Below, piece by piece: positions 10,901 through 23,228 of a stretch of 64,000 nt of DNA (position 1 is its first letter; every line of letters begins with the position of its first letter). The translations under genes were made by a program, and so were the position numbers. The notes beneath the pieces were generated by a model. It saw nothing but the letters and a program-made list of their open reading frames with translations. It was not told the DNA's origin and did no database searches. The stretch is taken from contig JARWKL010000016.1 in the NCBI GenBank assembly GCA_029961685.1, forward strand, positions 3,969,207-4,033,206, given 5' to 3'. The stretch comes from Aristolochia californica. Its lineage: Eukaryota; Streptophyta; Magnoliopsida; Piperales; Aristolochiaceae.

Positions 10901-13900
10901 GACAGAATTTATGTACCTTTTTGGTCATAGTAGCAGAGAATAAGTATGTTTTCCGCTCCCGGGGAATAACCCTCAAAATTATATCAATCTCTTTTTCAAA
11001 ATCCATGTTTAATAACCTATCTGCCTCATCCAAAACCTGTAAATGTACAAGAATTCAATATAAAATAAAAAAGAAAGTAAGCAATAAATTCATTTGTGCA
11101 AGGATGGGAGAGAGTGGGTTTAGAAAAGAAAAAACTTTTCATCAATATTTACTTTCATGGAATTCTCTTTCTGACTGTCATTTTAAATAAAAAAAATTCT
11201 TTTATGGTATATGACCCTATATGAGAATGGGACACAGTAGTAATTTGGAAATTAAGGATAATAAATAAATGATCTAGAGCACAACAGACAATGGAGAAAT
11301 CCATTTTTTTTCTTTTATTAAACAAAAGGAGAAGATTATGTCCAAATGACAAAAGACACCAGGAAGAGTGGGCTCCACCTCATCCCAACCTTTTTTTTTT
11401 TGCAACAGAAGTGGGTTCCCCTACCCTCCCCCGTGTTTCTCGATGGTAAGGAAGGTGGGGGATTTCCCCCCACAATGATAGAAGAGCTAGCCAGCAATCT
11501 GGACTCTGTCAGCCACTTTACTTGCAAAAACAACAAACCAGGTCTGGACAATCGGTCAGGTTTTGGACCGATTATAAGTCTTGCACAATAGTGACAAAGG
11601 AAAGGGATTGGGTCCAGATGAACATAGGTCGGTTGGTTCGGTCTGTGTTTTACAACACTGGTCCAAAACAGCAAAGCACCATATATATTTCATAACATAA
11701 TTGTCAAACAAAAAACCATACACCAACAAGAAACGGCAAAAAAAAGCACAGAAGCTACCTAACTCCTTTTTCTTATTGGTCTTACTGCTTTCATCATTTC
11801 AAGGGTTGAAGAATGGACAGGAAGATGACCACATTATATCAGCACGTAATGAAAACGTCACCTTGGGCCAACCAACTCTTGCTAGATTATATTATTTTCT
11901 CAAGAGTCACAACTGACTGAACAAGAAACCAGAATTCAGAGATTCTCTTACATGAAACAGCATGACCAAAGTCGTGAAACACGAGAATTCCTTGACGAAC
12001 ATAATTAATTCTAACAAGCTCAAGCTAGTAAATGATAGCCCACTAGAGGCAAAAGTGTAAAATTCCTGCTGAAATTAAGAACTTTACGAAGGATCTCTTC
12101 TGATGCGGATGGCCAATCCTTGGTAAAAACACTCAAACAGATATCTTAGTATTCAAGGTTTTTTTTCCAGACACAGAAATTCTCAATTCACCAACATTGC
12201 CTACCACTCTGGAGTTTGAAAAAAAAAGACTTCGTATCTCGTGAGGATTGGAGAAAAACAAATGACCTGAAAGGGAGTTTTTCTTTGAGCTCTATTTTTT
12301 GAACATCATAGCTTTTACGCTACTACAATGAGTACCAAACTCTGCATTTCAGAAACTTGACTTAATTAACAGAAATTTTATACTTAAGAAAACCACATAC
12401 CAAGAACTTCAAAGAGCGCAGGTTGAAACCCTTAGTATTAGAGAGGTGATCCAGAAGGCGTCCTGGAGTCCCAACCTAAAAACAAAATCAACAGAAAAAA
12501 TGAATATTAAATTAAAGCACATGGCCATGAAGAAAAGTTTTAAAAAGCAAACAGCAGGCCTTCACCAGAAAAATGTCTCAGAATTATCAGCAGACACTCG
12601 TCACTGAAATAAGATAGTATTAAAGTTGAGTTAAATAGAGAAGCTCTGAAAGTTTACCACAATATGAGGCCGCTTTTCAATAGCCTTTTGCTGTGCTACA
12701 TGTTCTACTCCTCCAACTAGCTGCATGTAAGTTCAAATTTTCATGATCAACAAAGTCAAACACGAAAGAATCAGAAATTGAAACAAACCACACACGATAA
12801 AATATAAAGTTTTTTCCTTTTTTCAATAGAAAATACAAATTTTTTTCTAAAATAATGAGAATTTCATTAAGATGAAGCACATGAAAAAGGGTTTTTTACA
12901 ATAATGAGAATTTCATTAAGATGAATCACATGAAAAAAAAGGAATAGGGAAAGGCCAAACAAGCAAATGATAACAACTGGAATAGAAAATATAGGAACAA
13001 CTAAAGGATAGCTCTCTCCTACAACAAGTTGCTGACAAGAGACACAACATGGACCACAGATGAGGCATAGAGTTAGTGCTACATACAGAATGAGCCCTAC
13101 AAGTCTGGACTCATCCAAATAGATCATGAATCTTATCGTAATACTAAGAAAATGCCAAGGTCAAACACAATGTCAAGAGAACCATCCAATAACCACTGAT
13201 GAATCACTCTCCATGATCAACGAGGAAGAAAAATACTGCCAAGAGAGTCACATCCTGTGCAGGAGAGAAAAAAACTTCCAATAATGAGTAGAAATGGGGA
13301 TAACTAGAGACCAAATGATCAAGGATCCATATTGACAATAAGAGATTTTTTTACAGGTGATAGTAACAATTAGATATTGAAAAACAACGACAAGCCCAAT
13401 TTCAAAAAATAAAAAAATAAAAAAAGAAGAAGAAGACAAGCCAATCTGACAAAATGGCTATGGATGTTCAACCAAAGGCCATCCAGTCAATTCAGGGCCA
13501 GGATCTCCATATATGGGCATGCGGAAACCAGTCTATTTTACAAAGATCTACTAAATCTTTACCATCTCTCATGGTCAAAAGCACAAGAAGATTGTTAGAT
13601 ATTAAAAATAACATTTTTTTGAACTAATAAAAGGATTTTATTGATATCAAATATCATAAGAGGAGGTAGGGAAACCCATCCATTACGTCACAAATTGAAA
13701 ACACTCCCGACAACAAGATGTTGCCAAGACACTGTAGGCTACAGAAGCAGAATTTGCTAATCAACAAGGATAAGAGCCTCCTAATACCGGTTAGTCATTC
13801 TGAGATGAACTTGGATGCAACTTTAACATGGCATCTAAGAGATTTCAAGAGCATCCACGCTTGAGGGAGAGTAAAAAATAGTCCCACATGGGTCATAAAG

Positions 13901-15506
13901 CTCAATTTTGATGGATTGCCTGAGGCAACCGAAGTCCTGCAGGGTTTGGATGTGTTTTCAGGACACATGAAAAAGTCATTATTGCTTTTTATTCTGGACC
14001 TCTTCAAAATTCTGACACTATCACTGCTGAACTTCAAGCTCTTAGACATGAACTTCTTACCTGAGGCAACCGAAGTCCTGCAGGGTTTGGATGTGTTTTC
14101 AGGACACATGAAAAAGTCATTATTGCTTTTTATTCTGGACCTCTTCAAAATTCTGACACTATCACTGCTGAACTTCAAGCTCTTAGACATGAACTTCTTA
14201 CCTTCAAAGAACAGCCGAGCACACAATTATGAATTGAAGGTGACTTCAACATGGCAATTAGATGGTTCTCTAAAGAATTGGATCCTCCTTAGCAACATCA
14301 GCAGACCTTTCATTACATTACAAAAATCTCCTTGCAGTTTGTTTGTTCTTGGAACTATGCTTATTACTTGAAAAGAGGTCTCCTATCCCATCAGTTTGCT
14401 AGATTGGGTCATCATCAACAATATACTGTAATCACCAAAATATTGTAATTAACATTAGTGACCTTGTGTTTCTTAGCTCCCCTTGGTTTAGCTCTCATTG
14501 GTGGGGGCTGTTTTCTGGGCTGCATTCATTTCCTCTTGTTTTCTCTTTAATAAATTTTGCACATTTTAAAAAATTCAAGTTATACCCTTCAAGATAAATT
14601 ACTAAAATACCTGGATGGCATTTCTCGACTCTTTTTGAAAAGAAGACAATTTTAGTGAAAAATATGATAGCAAAGAGATTATATGTATAGGGACATGAAA
14701 ATGATAAAGGTAATTTTCAAATCAGGCCCTTTTGGATGTCATGTTTCGTCTATATGATCAGAATCTCATGGACACACATGGCCTCACTATATCATTTCAA
14801 AAAAATTAAAAGGATTCACTAATAGTATACTCAAACATAAAAAAGTCAGACAATCATATTTTTTTAAAACAAAGTGTTGGCAACAAAGCCCAACGAGAGA
14901 GAACAGGAAGCAGGGTGGGCTCCTTCCCCCTGTTGTCCACATGACAGGATCTACCAGTGGGTTGCAGGTGGTTGGAAGGGCCTCCTATCAGTGAGATTTT
15001 AACCCCAGAGAGCAAGAGAGAGTCAGAGACTTCTCATGCTTCTGACTGTCTTAAAAAATGAGGTGAGACAACTGGAAGTAAATATGGAGGAACTAAAAAT
15101 AGATGGTAAAAGAAAATGAAAAGATTAAAACACCTTGTTGGTGAAAGCACACATGCAATGAATGACTGGGGCTTCTCTAAAAGTGCTTGAAGAATCGGCA
15201 ATGCAAAAGCACCAGTCTTACCGGAGCCAGTTTGTGCAAGCCCAATTAGATCTTTTCCTGAAATATTCAGCTCATTTATAAAACAAATTTAAACAAAATG
15301 TATTGGTGGTCGTAGTGAGACAGACTCAAAAATGAATAAATAAAAAGAGAAGGAGAAGATTGCAAGAATAAACCTTCTAGCGCATGAGGAATGGCTTCTG
15401 CTTGAATCTTAGATGGGGCCTTCCATCCTAGACTTTCACAGGCTTCAGCGAGTGGGTCACAGAGGCCCAAACTCTTGAAGGTTTTATCTTCTTCAAAATC
15501 CCCCAT
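7904..15506 (-). CDS. DEAD-box ATP-dependent RNA helicase, RH10/DDX47-like
   Basis: Exons found: 15374-15506, 15134-15257, 12658-12720, 12401-12475, 10917-11036, 10455-10496, 10283-10357, 10044-10190, 8639-8776, 8299-8410, 8109-8197, 7904-8020. Protein starts [10 protein letters not shown]. Motifs seen: Q motif ([14 protein letters not shown]), Walker A (AQTGSGKT, residues 52-59), Ib (GTPGRLLDH), DEAD (VLDEADRLL), SAT (FSATMTKK), IV, V ([10 protein letters not shown]), VI ([11 protein letters not shown]), and a basic tail ending [10 protein letters not shown]. Family members (yeast Rrp3, human DDX47, plant RH10) act in nucleolar 18S rRNA processing. The exon expected between 15134 and 12720, holding the rest of PTRELA and the start of the GG motif (about 70 bases), was not found. 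Without it exon 2 joins out of phase and reads straight into a stop (ACA AGC TAG). The gene is therefore either broken or has an exon I missed. Confidence 0.85.
9214..10043. other. Helicase intron, no other gene
   Basis: Intron between the exons encoding motif IV and motif V. No coding similarity or RNA gene was recognised. The duplicated block shared with copy A ends near 9213, just inside it. Confidence 0.6.
11037..12400. other. Helicase intron with segments repeated at 5.8-7.15 kb
   Basis: Parts of this intron recur in the duplicated region: 11240-11345 resembles 7035-7115, and 11890-12045 resembles 6125-6315. No coding content was recognised. Confidence 0.6.
13790..14575 (+). mobile_element. 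5'-truncated LINE (RNase H domain) in helicase intron
   Basis: Frames on the plus strand read like the RNase H-type domain at the end of plant LINE open reading frames: [11 protein letters not shown] near 13880, then after a frame change [12 protein letters not shown], then [12 protein letters not shown]. Stops and frame changes show that it is dead. The right end looks like a LINE 3' tail ('tctctttaataaattttgcac'). It sits in the large helicase intron, antisense to the gene, where the motif Ia exon would be expected. Confidence 0.7.
13920..14201. repeat. Perfect 141-bp tandem duplication
   Basis: Two adjacent copies, 13920-14060 and 14061-14201, are identical base for base by eye. They lie inside the LINE RNase H remnant. 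The period of 141 is a multiple of three, so it keeps frames open on both strands and creates misleading ORFs of about 145 codons. Confidence 0.95.
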
Positions 15507-17370
15507 CAGTGTTTTCAAGGAGACTTGAGTTTCACAGCTAAGTAATGAAGGCACTTTATGTCATGTACTCTGTATTTGTGAGGAACACAAGCTCTTAACA
15601 TTACAAAACTATAGATCAAACTTCTGAAAAAAGTAAAAATTAAAAAATAAAAAAAACCAATACAAGGTTAATTTAAGTTAATAAAAGCAGCAATCATTTT
15701 TATCTTTTTCTTTTAAATAGTGGATTCAATACAAGAAGACAACAATCCCAAAAGGGGAAGCATGCATAAGGCTTCAAAGAAGCATATACCTATTTGCACA
15801 TTCATTCCAATTATACTAAACCCTAGAGATACCCGTAGGCAAAAAAAAATTAAGCATTCCAGTTCCAATATCAGAATTCAATACAAATCCACAAATAAAA
15901 TAATAAGCATATTCAACTAAAAATGAGTCATGAATATTGTTATAAATATTATAAAACTGCAATGCATTCAAAAATATTAAAAAAAAAAAAAAGCAGTCAA
16001 AGACATTTCATACATTGAACAACAACCCCATGGCAAGTAAACCAACCCATAAAATAGTACAAAACAAATATAACTTTGACTTTATCATTAAGTAAAATCC
16101 TTCCCAATAATCTATCACCTCTTTTAGATTGCCCTTATGCCTGACAAGCTGAGGATTTTTATAATTTCTTATGGCATATCCTTACCAGCAAACTCCTTGA
16201 ATAGTGTGGCACAAATCCCAAGCTTGCCTTATAGTTGCTGCTCTACACACAGTTTTCTTCTTTCTTATCTTTCTTTTTCTTCTTCATCTCCTCTGTATTT
16301 ATTTATTATACAAATTTACATGGTATCAAAGTGATAAAATTCAAGCTTGGCAAGTTCTACACAGTCCCCATTCTTTTTTTTTTAAACAACAACTTTTACT
16401 GGGAGAATTTCTACAAAAGGTCAGACCTTTTCACCTTTCCTTGAGCCATTACTACTTGGTTGATGGCTCGTACTACCAATTGAGCAATTATTATGTGTTA
16501 TAGTGCCCTAAAGAGTTATCTCCTATCTCTGCTCAGATCTAGATCACTTTTTTTTTGTTTTTTTGAGAAAGGTGAGAGTATATTAAGCTAAAAGACAAAG
16601 AACAACAAAAACTGGAGGATGTCGACTGGGCTTGAGTTGCAGCAGCGGTCGGTCAGACGGCAAAGAGCGGATCATCGACGAGTTGTCTGAAGACCGACGA
16701 CGAAAGGAGGCGAAAAGGGAGAAAATTTGCAGAAGTTCGAAGTGAGCTTGAATGTTTTTTTTTTTGGCGCAAAGACGATTGAAATGTTCTGGGTGTCGTT
16801 GATGGCAGGTAAAGCGGACTTCAGCGACGGAAAGAGGAAAGAGAAAATAAGAGGGAGGTTTCCCATACCTGGAGGCTCGGCGATCTGTCGCAAAGGGTCT
16901 CCGGCGAAGCAACAGGCTTCGGCGAGGACAAGGAGACGGAATGGTGCGAGTTTTTAGAAGGCAGAATTAAAATTTTCAATTCATTCAATAATTCTTCAAT
17001 TACACATATAATGGGTTTAAATAACGACCAAACCTAAAATATTTTAAAATAACTAAAATACCCTCAATAAGTAAAAATGCTTCTAAAGACCAAAATACCC
17101 AATTAGCCCTAATCCACTTCAGGAATATCAATTTCAGTATTCTAAACCCAATATACCTCTCATCGTACTTAAATAAAATCAGAGCATGATATTTTAGAAC
17201 CAATTCAACCTTAATCCAAATTTAGGAACTTTAATTTCATCGTTCTAAACTCAATGTAGTTCTAATCAAATTTAAATCAAACAAAATATGACATTTCAGA
17301 AGTCAAATTGATCCTAATCCAGCTCAAGAGTCTCAATGTCATAATTTTTTACACCCAAACTTTTTTTAAT
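15507..17370. other. Upstream region of helicase, no gene seen
   Basis: AT-rich sequence apart from a more GC-rich block at about 16600-16960. The block has open frames on both strands, but none resembles a protein I recognise. The helicase promoter should lie just above 15506. Confidence 0.4.
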
Positions 17371-17371
17371 C

Positions 17372-17700
17372 ATACTTAGGGTTTAGGGCTTAGAATTTGG
17401 GGCTTAGGGCTTTGGGATTAGGGTTTAGGTTTTTAGGCTTAAAGCTTAGGGTTTGGGTTACGGTTAAGTTTTAGGGTTAGGGTTTAGGGCATAGGGCATA
17501 GGGTTGAGGGTTTAGAGTTTAGGAGGGTTTCAAACACCAAACCCAAAACCCTAAACCCTAAAAATTGGTAAGGGTTTAGGCCCTAAACACACAAAATTGC
17601 ATTCCTTTTTTAAAACAAAAAACAACTTCCATTAGTATGGGTTTAGGGTTTAAGCATAGGGTTTCAAACCCTCAAACATTGGGAAGGGATTAGCGTTTAT
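17372..17700. repeat. Degenerate interstitial telomere-like repeat
   Basis: Many variants of the plant telomere unit TTTAGGG (agggtttagggcttag, ttagggttagggtttaggg) run from 17372 to about 17525. A short opposite-strand arm follows at 17540-17560 (accctaaaccctaaa), and scattered units continue to about 17695. The inverted arm and the sequence drift show an old internal block, not a chromosome end. Confidence 0.8.
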
Positions 17701-18944
17701 TCAATTTACCGAAAAAAAATACAACATTCAATGGCATAGAAATTCATAAACCAAAATATTTTCGACTTATCATTCTTCACCGTTTAAAAGGCGATTTATA
17801 ACACATTACATGTTGATTTTAGGATCAATTTAGATCCTAAAATCAAGGAATAAAATCACAGGATAAAAAGAAAACAATCCATTTCCTACAATCATGCCAT
17901 AATAAACTTTTTCGTTTTGATTCTATGGAAGATTTCCTCTTCTGAAAGGAAGCTCAGACAGCTCATGCCAACAGGTTCTCTAGTACCTTTAAGATAGAAT
18001 CATTAGCATTTTAGAGCCCATAAGCTAGAAAGGGAGTGCCAACTAGAATCAGAAAGAGATCAATTGTGTAATTGGGGATTATACTTGGTTTAAGAGAGTC
18101 TAAAATATGTTTGTAATTTTTCAGCTAATAGAGTTTATTAGTGGAATTATTTTTAGCAAGGGTTCTTGGGCAACGACTACCATTAGAGGAACATCGTAAC
18201 AAAAAACCATTGTCTCCTTATAATGTATGCATTTTTATTATTTGTTATATTCTATTATTACATGCTAAGCACTTAATTTTTTACTTAAAATCTCAATCCA
18301 CCCCCCTCTTGAAAAACTGCTGACACCCATTAGTGGCCATTTAGACCATAAACCAAGTTTTAACTCTTATCATTAACAAAAAAAAAAAAAAATAGTGCTT
18401 TAACAATGCTTTCATCGTGTGTTCCAGACTACAATCAAAAGCACTAGGCAAAGATGATAGAGTAAATGCAAATGCAAGGCAATTCAAAGAATATCGAATG
18501 AGCAATTATAATGACAGAGGACTCCTCCAAAGCAAATGCTAATTTATATTCTAAAAGAAAATTTCTATAGGGTTTAGCAAGATTAAATGCTAAACCAACC
18601 AATAATCTCCCAAGATATTTAAAAAAAAATTCAATCATCGGTGAAAACACACTATTTGTTTCAAATATTTTACATCATTAGAACTCGATAGACTAACATG
18701 GTGTAACATAAGGGTGGACCGGTTGGGAATGTGGAACATTCTTGGGCTAGGTTCACCGGGCAAAGATGGGTCTTGAAAACCTGACCAGCACTCCATCCGT
18801 TTCCTAAAAACCCTAACGATATTTAACTGATTTTTTTTTTTAATTTATGATGAATTTTTCAACAAATAATCTATAACAAAGTAGAGTTTTTGGTTTATCT
18901 ATTTTTCAACGTGATACGAGCCCTAATTGTACCCTTTCTCATTT
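17701..18944. other. Intergenic, no gene seen
   Basis: AT-rich sequence with short frames only. Nothing recognisable until the ribosomal protein promoter. Confidence 0.5.
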
Positions 18945-19148
18945 GGCCCATACGGCCTGATATGCCGGCGGCCCAGGAAGATGACAACCATGGTTTTGTA
19001 CCCGAAGAAAAGCCCGCTTCAATTTGGGTAGCAAGCTAATGTGGGCCTAGGTTCTGTGACGGGCTCGATTTAACGATGACGATCTCTCTGGTCTTACCAC
19101 TATCAACGGTCAATACTGAATTCGCTATTTCCATAACAAAAACCCTAA
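18945..19148 (+). promoter_or_regulatory. Site II and telo-box promoter elements of RPL26
   Basis: Three site II cores (TGGGCC or its complement) lie at 18945-18950, 18970-18975 and 19042-19047. A telo box, AAACCCTAA, is at 19140-19148, just before the coding sequence. Site II elements with a telo box are the usual signature of plant ribosomal protein promoters and link expression to cell growth. The motifs are visible in the sequence; their function here is inferred. Confidence 0.75.
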
Positions 19149-19211
19149 ACCCAATCTGCTATCTCTGCTGTTACCGGTCTCAGAAGAAGAAGAAAGGCGA
19201 AAGGATCAAGC

Positions 19212-19652
19212 ATGAAGAGGAACCCGCGTGTATCGAGCTCCCGGCGCAAGAGCCGTAAGGCCCACTTCACGGCTCCCTCATCCGTTCGGCGCATCCTCAT
19301 GAGCGCCCCTCTCTCCTCGGACCTCCGATCCAAGTACAACGTCCGCTCCGTCCCCGTCCGCAAGGACGACGAGGTGCAGGTGGTCCGGGGGACCTTCAAG
19401 GGCCGCGAAGGCAAGGTGGTGCAGGTTTACCGGAAGAAGTGGGTTATCCATGTTGAACGGATCACCCGTGAGAAGGTGAATGGTTCGACCGTCAATGTTG
19501 GGATCGACGCTTCCAATGTCGTCATCACGAAGCTGAGGCTTGATAAGGATCGCAAGGCGCTCCTTGAGAGGAAGGCTAAAGGGCGGGCAGCTGCCGACAA
19601 GGACAAAGGGGAGAAGTTCGCTGCCGAGGAGATTTTAGCCAATATCGATTAA
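19212..19652 (+). CDS. RPL26: 60S ribosomal protein L26 (uL24)
   Basis: Intact, intronless 146-residue protein, the same length as Arabidopsis RPL26. It belongs to the large ribosomal subunit of the cytosol, near the polypeptide exit tunnel. The N-terminus is basic ([19 protein letters not shown]). The KOW motif is in the middle ([19 protein letters not shown]), followed by the conserved [16 protein letters not shown] segment. The tail [16 protein letters not shown] is lysine-rich. GC content is much higher than in the flanking DNA. The start is the ATG giving the conserved family N-terminus; an upstream promoter block carries site II and telo-box motifs. Confidence 0.97.
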   Translation: MKRNPRVSSSRRKSRKAHFTAPSSVRRILMSAPLSSDLRSKYNVRSVPVRKDDEVQVVRGTFKGREGKVVQVYRKKWVIHVERITREKVNGSTVNVGIDASNVVITKLRLDKDRKALLERKAKGRAAADKDKGEKFAAEEILANID

Positions 19653-22099
19653 ATTAGATCGGCGGGTTGTTGATTATACGAGGTTTTGGGTTTGTCATCG
19701 GTTTCATTTCTCTATCTGCTTCTCTAGGATTATGGTACTGCTAGGGTTAATGATTTCTTTTGTAAGACAATTAAAGTGGGGAATTATGGTGAGGGTAGTA
19801 ACTAATTTTACAGTTTTGGATTATGGCTGCTATAGAGTTGATAATTTGAATAGTGTTTTTGTTGTGCTATGATTACTGGAAATTTCTCGATGACTCTGCG
19901 TTTTTTATTCCATTTCAAAGCCTTCTAGCATGGGCAATTGGGATATGGAAGAGTTTTATTTGGCCTTGGCTACAGTTTCCATATGTTGTCTCTCTATAAT
20001 CTAATGAAATGTATGTGCTGTCATTTTTTGCTTGGTTCACTTGGACTGGCATCTTCTAATTAACACAGCAAAGTTGAACTACCAAAGCTGGATGGTGTGT
20101 ACTTTGCTGCTACTACATTGCATTGCAAATTTTTTTAATCTCAGTGCTTGAAGCTCTCCTGTTTCTGTTTCTGCTTCTATCTGTATCTATTGTACTAACT
20201 TCAGAATTTTCTAATGTTCCTGTTTTGCAACCTGTGTTGCATTTGCATTGTTTAGAAAAATGATATACATTGAGTAGGTGCATTTTCCTGTAGTCATTCA
20301 TTCAAGTATTTTTAGCTTGTTTCTGGTTTTTTTTTTTTTTTGTTTGTCTGCATTTGCAATTAAGAAGCTAGAAATTGGTAACTGAAGAAAAAGGCCGACA
20401 TTTGAGAAACAAACGTTTTTCAATCCAAACAACAGAAGCTAGACTTCAATGTTTAAGACACCAAAGAGCTGTAATATTTTGGGGGGGTAAGCTTAGCAGT
20501 AAAAGATCTCGGGTTTGAGCTTCTCTAGGCCTGGGGTCTCGATATAGAACCATTATATTATTATAGTATGAAAAATATAGTGATTTTGTAAGTGACTCTT
20601 AAGCTTGTTGGGATAAACATCAAGCACTGGCTAGTCTCTCTTGTCCATTTCGAACGAGTTCTTGTCCATCTAAATACCTGAAAGACCTTTGGATCAGCAA
20701 AGACCCACCAACTGAAGCCACTGGTTATTACCTTGGGTAGACTTGGTTGTCCATATTTGAATTCTCATGATTCAATGGTCACGACGAGAATCAAGCCAAT
20801 GACTATCTTACAACAACCGTATTGCTGGAATCAGGTGATTTTGATTGAAATGGAGGCTGATAGTTTCTACAGCCTCTGCATCAGTGGCTCAATGGGTTGG
20901 ATTCAAATCCTTGTCATGATTGCATGATGAATGCTTATGACATTTAAATCAAGCAGCTACACCATTGAGTGACTCCACAATACTGTGGGATGAACTCAAG
21001 CCCTGATCTTGTTGGAGTAAAAATCACATACTCTTCCTTTTTCTCTTCCTTGTCAAGCAATGAGGCTGCAGAAAGCAGCTGAAGCTTTCAATGGCAGAGC
21101 ATTTAGAACAAGGAATGAAATGCTCATATATCATGTTTGTAATGATAGATACAGGTACCTAACCTGTGCTTCTCCCAGGTTATTTTAGTCTCCACAGAGT
21201 ATTCGTGAACGGGCATGAAAATCTGTTGATATCGTGGGTGTTTCATTCTATGAATTAAGATTTAGGAATCTATTGAGACCCTATAGGTGTAACAGTGTTG
21301 CAAACATTACAGAAACTTGTCCAGGGTTGCCTATTGGTTGGTTTGCAGAGCATCTGATAGATGAATTGCTCATCAACGGGCTGAAAGACATGGGTCTTGG
21401 CGTCGTTATTCATTGGAGGGTTGTGCAGATCTCCACCTGACCATGGCGAAAGCAAAAAGTTGATCTAAATATGGGCGGTCCTGCGGATTCATATTTTCAG
21501 TATAGTCATAGGAAGATAGATTCTCTCATGGAGCCCAGGCTGAACTCGAACTTGCATATTTGTAAGTTTGGTTTGATCTCCATTTGCCCATGGCTCTCTC
21601 TCACTTAGGGATGGCATCCAGCCCAGTCAAGTTCGAACTTAAAATATTATTATATTTTTTAAAGAATTATAAATATTTTATCAATAATTACTATTTTCAT
21701 TTACTTGGTAAATCAACGGAACAAGAATTGCCCTAAAAAATAATCGTTATGGTCCTGTTTAATAAACAGAACCGGAATGCCCTAAAATAAATGACACATT
21801 ACCTAAAGAGTTCGTTTGGATTGTAAGTCCAAACCCTATACCAATTTGGATTTTAGACCTAGTCCTTTGTATGTGGAAAATAGAAAGTTCACTTGTCACG
21901 TAAGACAACATCTCTTAGGTTTGGCTACCTAATCAGTCTCACACTAAATAGCAAACACATTTTCTCTCTAGGGTCACATGTCTCATGTGGACCACCTTAA
22001 AATGTCACCTATTGATAAATTTGTGACCCCATTCATCTTATCTCACTTTCACCTCAGTTCCCTAATATAAGAGACTGATTAAGATCATTCACCCTATGT
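19653..22099. other. Intergenic, no gene seen; possible tRNA-derived fragments
   Basis: The first few hundred bases are probably RPL26 3' UTR. Two places have RNA polymerase III-like look: 20480-20525 (taagcttagcagtaaaag then cgggtttgagc) and 20884-20915 (tggctcaatgggttggattcaaatcc, similar to tRNA A and B boxes). They may be degraded tRNA-derived SINEs; support is weak. Confidence 0.3.
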
Positions 22100-22255
22100 A
22101 TATTTAGAGAGAGGTTATCCAATACGAAAAGTTAGCCAAACATGCAAAACGTTATCTCAGTTGTTCGATCAATGGTTATCTCAATTATCCAATCATGATC
22201 AACGGTTATCTTAGCCATCCAATCAAACGGTTATCTTAGCCAATTACGATAATTA
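22100..22255. repeat. Short degenerate tandem repeat (GGTTATCTYAG..)
   Basis: Five variants of a unit of roughly 22-32 bases, core 'ggttatcttagccatccaatca', follow one another between about 22105 and 22250. Each carries GTTAT plus a CCAAT-like part. Upstream of nothing recognisable; function unknown. Confidence 0.6.
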
Positions 22256-22296
22256 TTTCACATGTTTCACCCCAAATGATATTTTTATTAGATCAG

Positions 22297-22329
<33 letters not shown>
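22297..22329. repeat. (TA)n microsatellite
   Basis: About 16 uninterrupted TA units. Likely length-polymorphic. Confidence 0.9.
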
Positions 22330-22331
<2 letters not shown>

Positions 22332-23228
22332 CTCAGAGGAGTTAAATATATTTACCAGATCAGGACGAAGAAGAATAGCGTCACGGAACAGTTTGCCTTT
22401 CGGATCGTTCCCAGACGAAGGAAACCTAAATATTCCTTTTCCATTAACAGAAACGAAAACCAGCACACGAGAACGAGAATTGGAATCAAATTGTTCCTGT
22501 TCGCTCTTTTATTGCATCCAACGAACTAAAAAAGCCAGACAGAAAGCGGAAAAAAGATTGAAGGGAGCCTTTCTCTTTTAGCAATTTATTATCCAGGAAT
22601 TCAAATGGCTCTTTTCTTTTGTCGAAGTTCTAGAACGGCAATGCCGCCATCTCCAACGCGACCCTTGTCTGCAAGCTTTCTTCTGGAAGATTCAAAAGGA
22701 GTAGGGTTGACTCAGACTAAGTGCTGAGATTTCCGCTAGAGGACAGCTTTCTGTGGGTGGGGAGAGACTGGCTTTTGGCAAGCATTTCCTACGTAGTTCC
22801 AACTTGAATCAGTAAAGAGGGACCCCGGAAATACAAATCAGTAACCCACTTTTGTACTAAAAAGAGTGAAACACGAAGAAGCAGGTTGGGTCAAACTGGA
22901 ACTTATCTTCCCTGGTCTTGTTTATGCTCAAGCGGTGTTGGAATCTCATTACAGGAATGGGTCATGAATCGTGGGTGCAAGGCCTTAAAAAAACTTGATC
23001 TTTATATTAATTTAATGAAAGTGAGTTTAGAGTTTGAGTGAGAAAGATCAGCAAATATGGTTTTTCTTCTTAATCTTGTTTCAGATGGGTTGCTCACCAA
23101 GTTAGGGTTTGATGGGTGTGATGATCAAAATGAGAGGTGGATTAGATTCATTAGACGAGGTTGAAAGAAGACAGAAACCCAACTAATCCCATCTAAATTC
23201 TGAACGCTCTACTAATAGCCGGAGTGAC
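22330..23228. other. Upstream region of the F-box gene
   Basis: No protein-coding similarity was recognised. It should hold the F-box gene's promoter and 5' leader, but no clear TATA box was picked out. Confidence 0.4.

Noticed and set aside
13795..14371. Open frames of about 145 codons on both strands
   Set aside because: They exist only because a 141-bp (47-codon) segment is tandemly duplicated inside a dead LINE; the real domain reads in other, broken frames.
16583..16957. Overlapping frames in a GC-richer block upstream of the helicase
   Set aside because: Open on both strands with no recognisable family; insufficient for a gene call.
17372..17700. Possible chromosome end
   Set aside because: Units are degenerate, include an inverted arm, and genes continue on both sides.
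20480..20915. tRNA-like A and B box sequences
   Set aside because: No cloverleaf can be folded by eye; at best decayed SINE fragments, so no tRNA was called.
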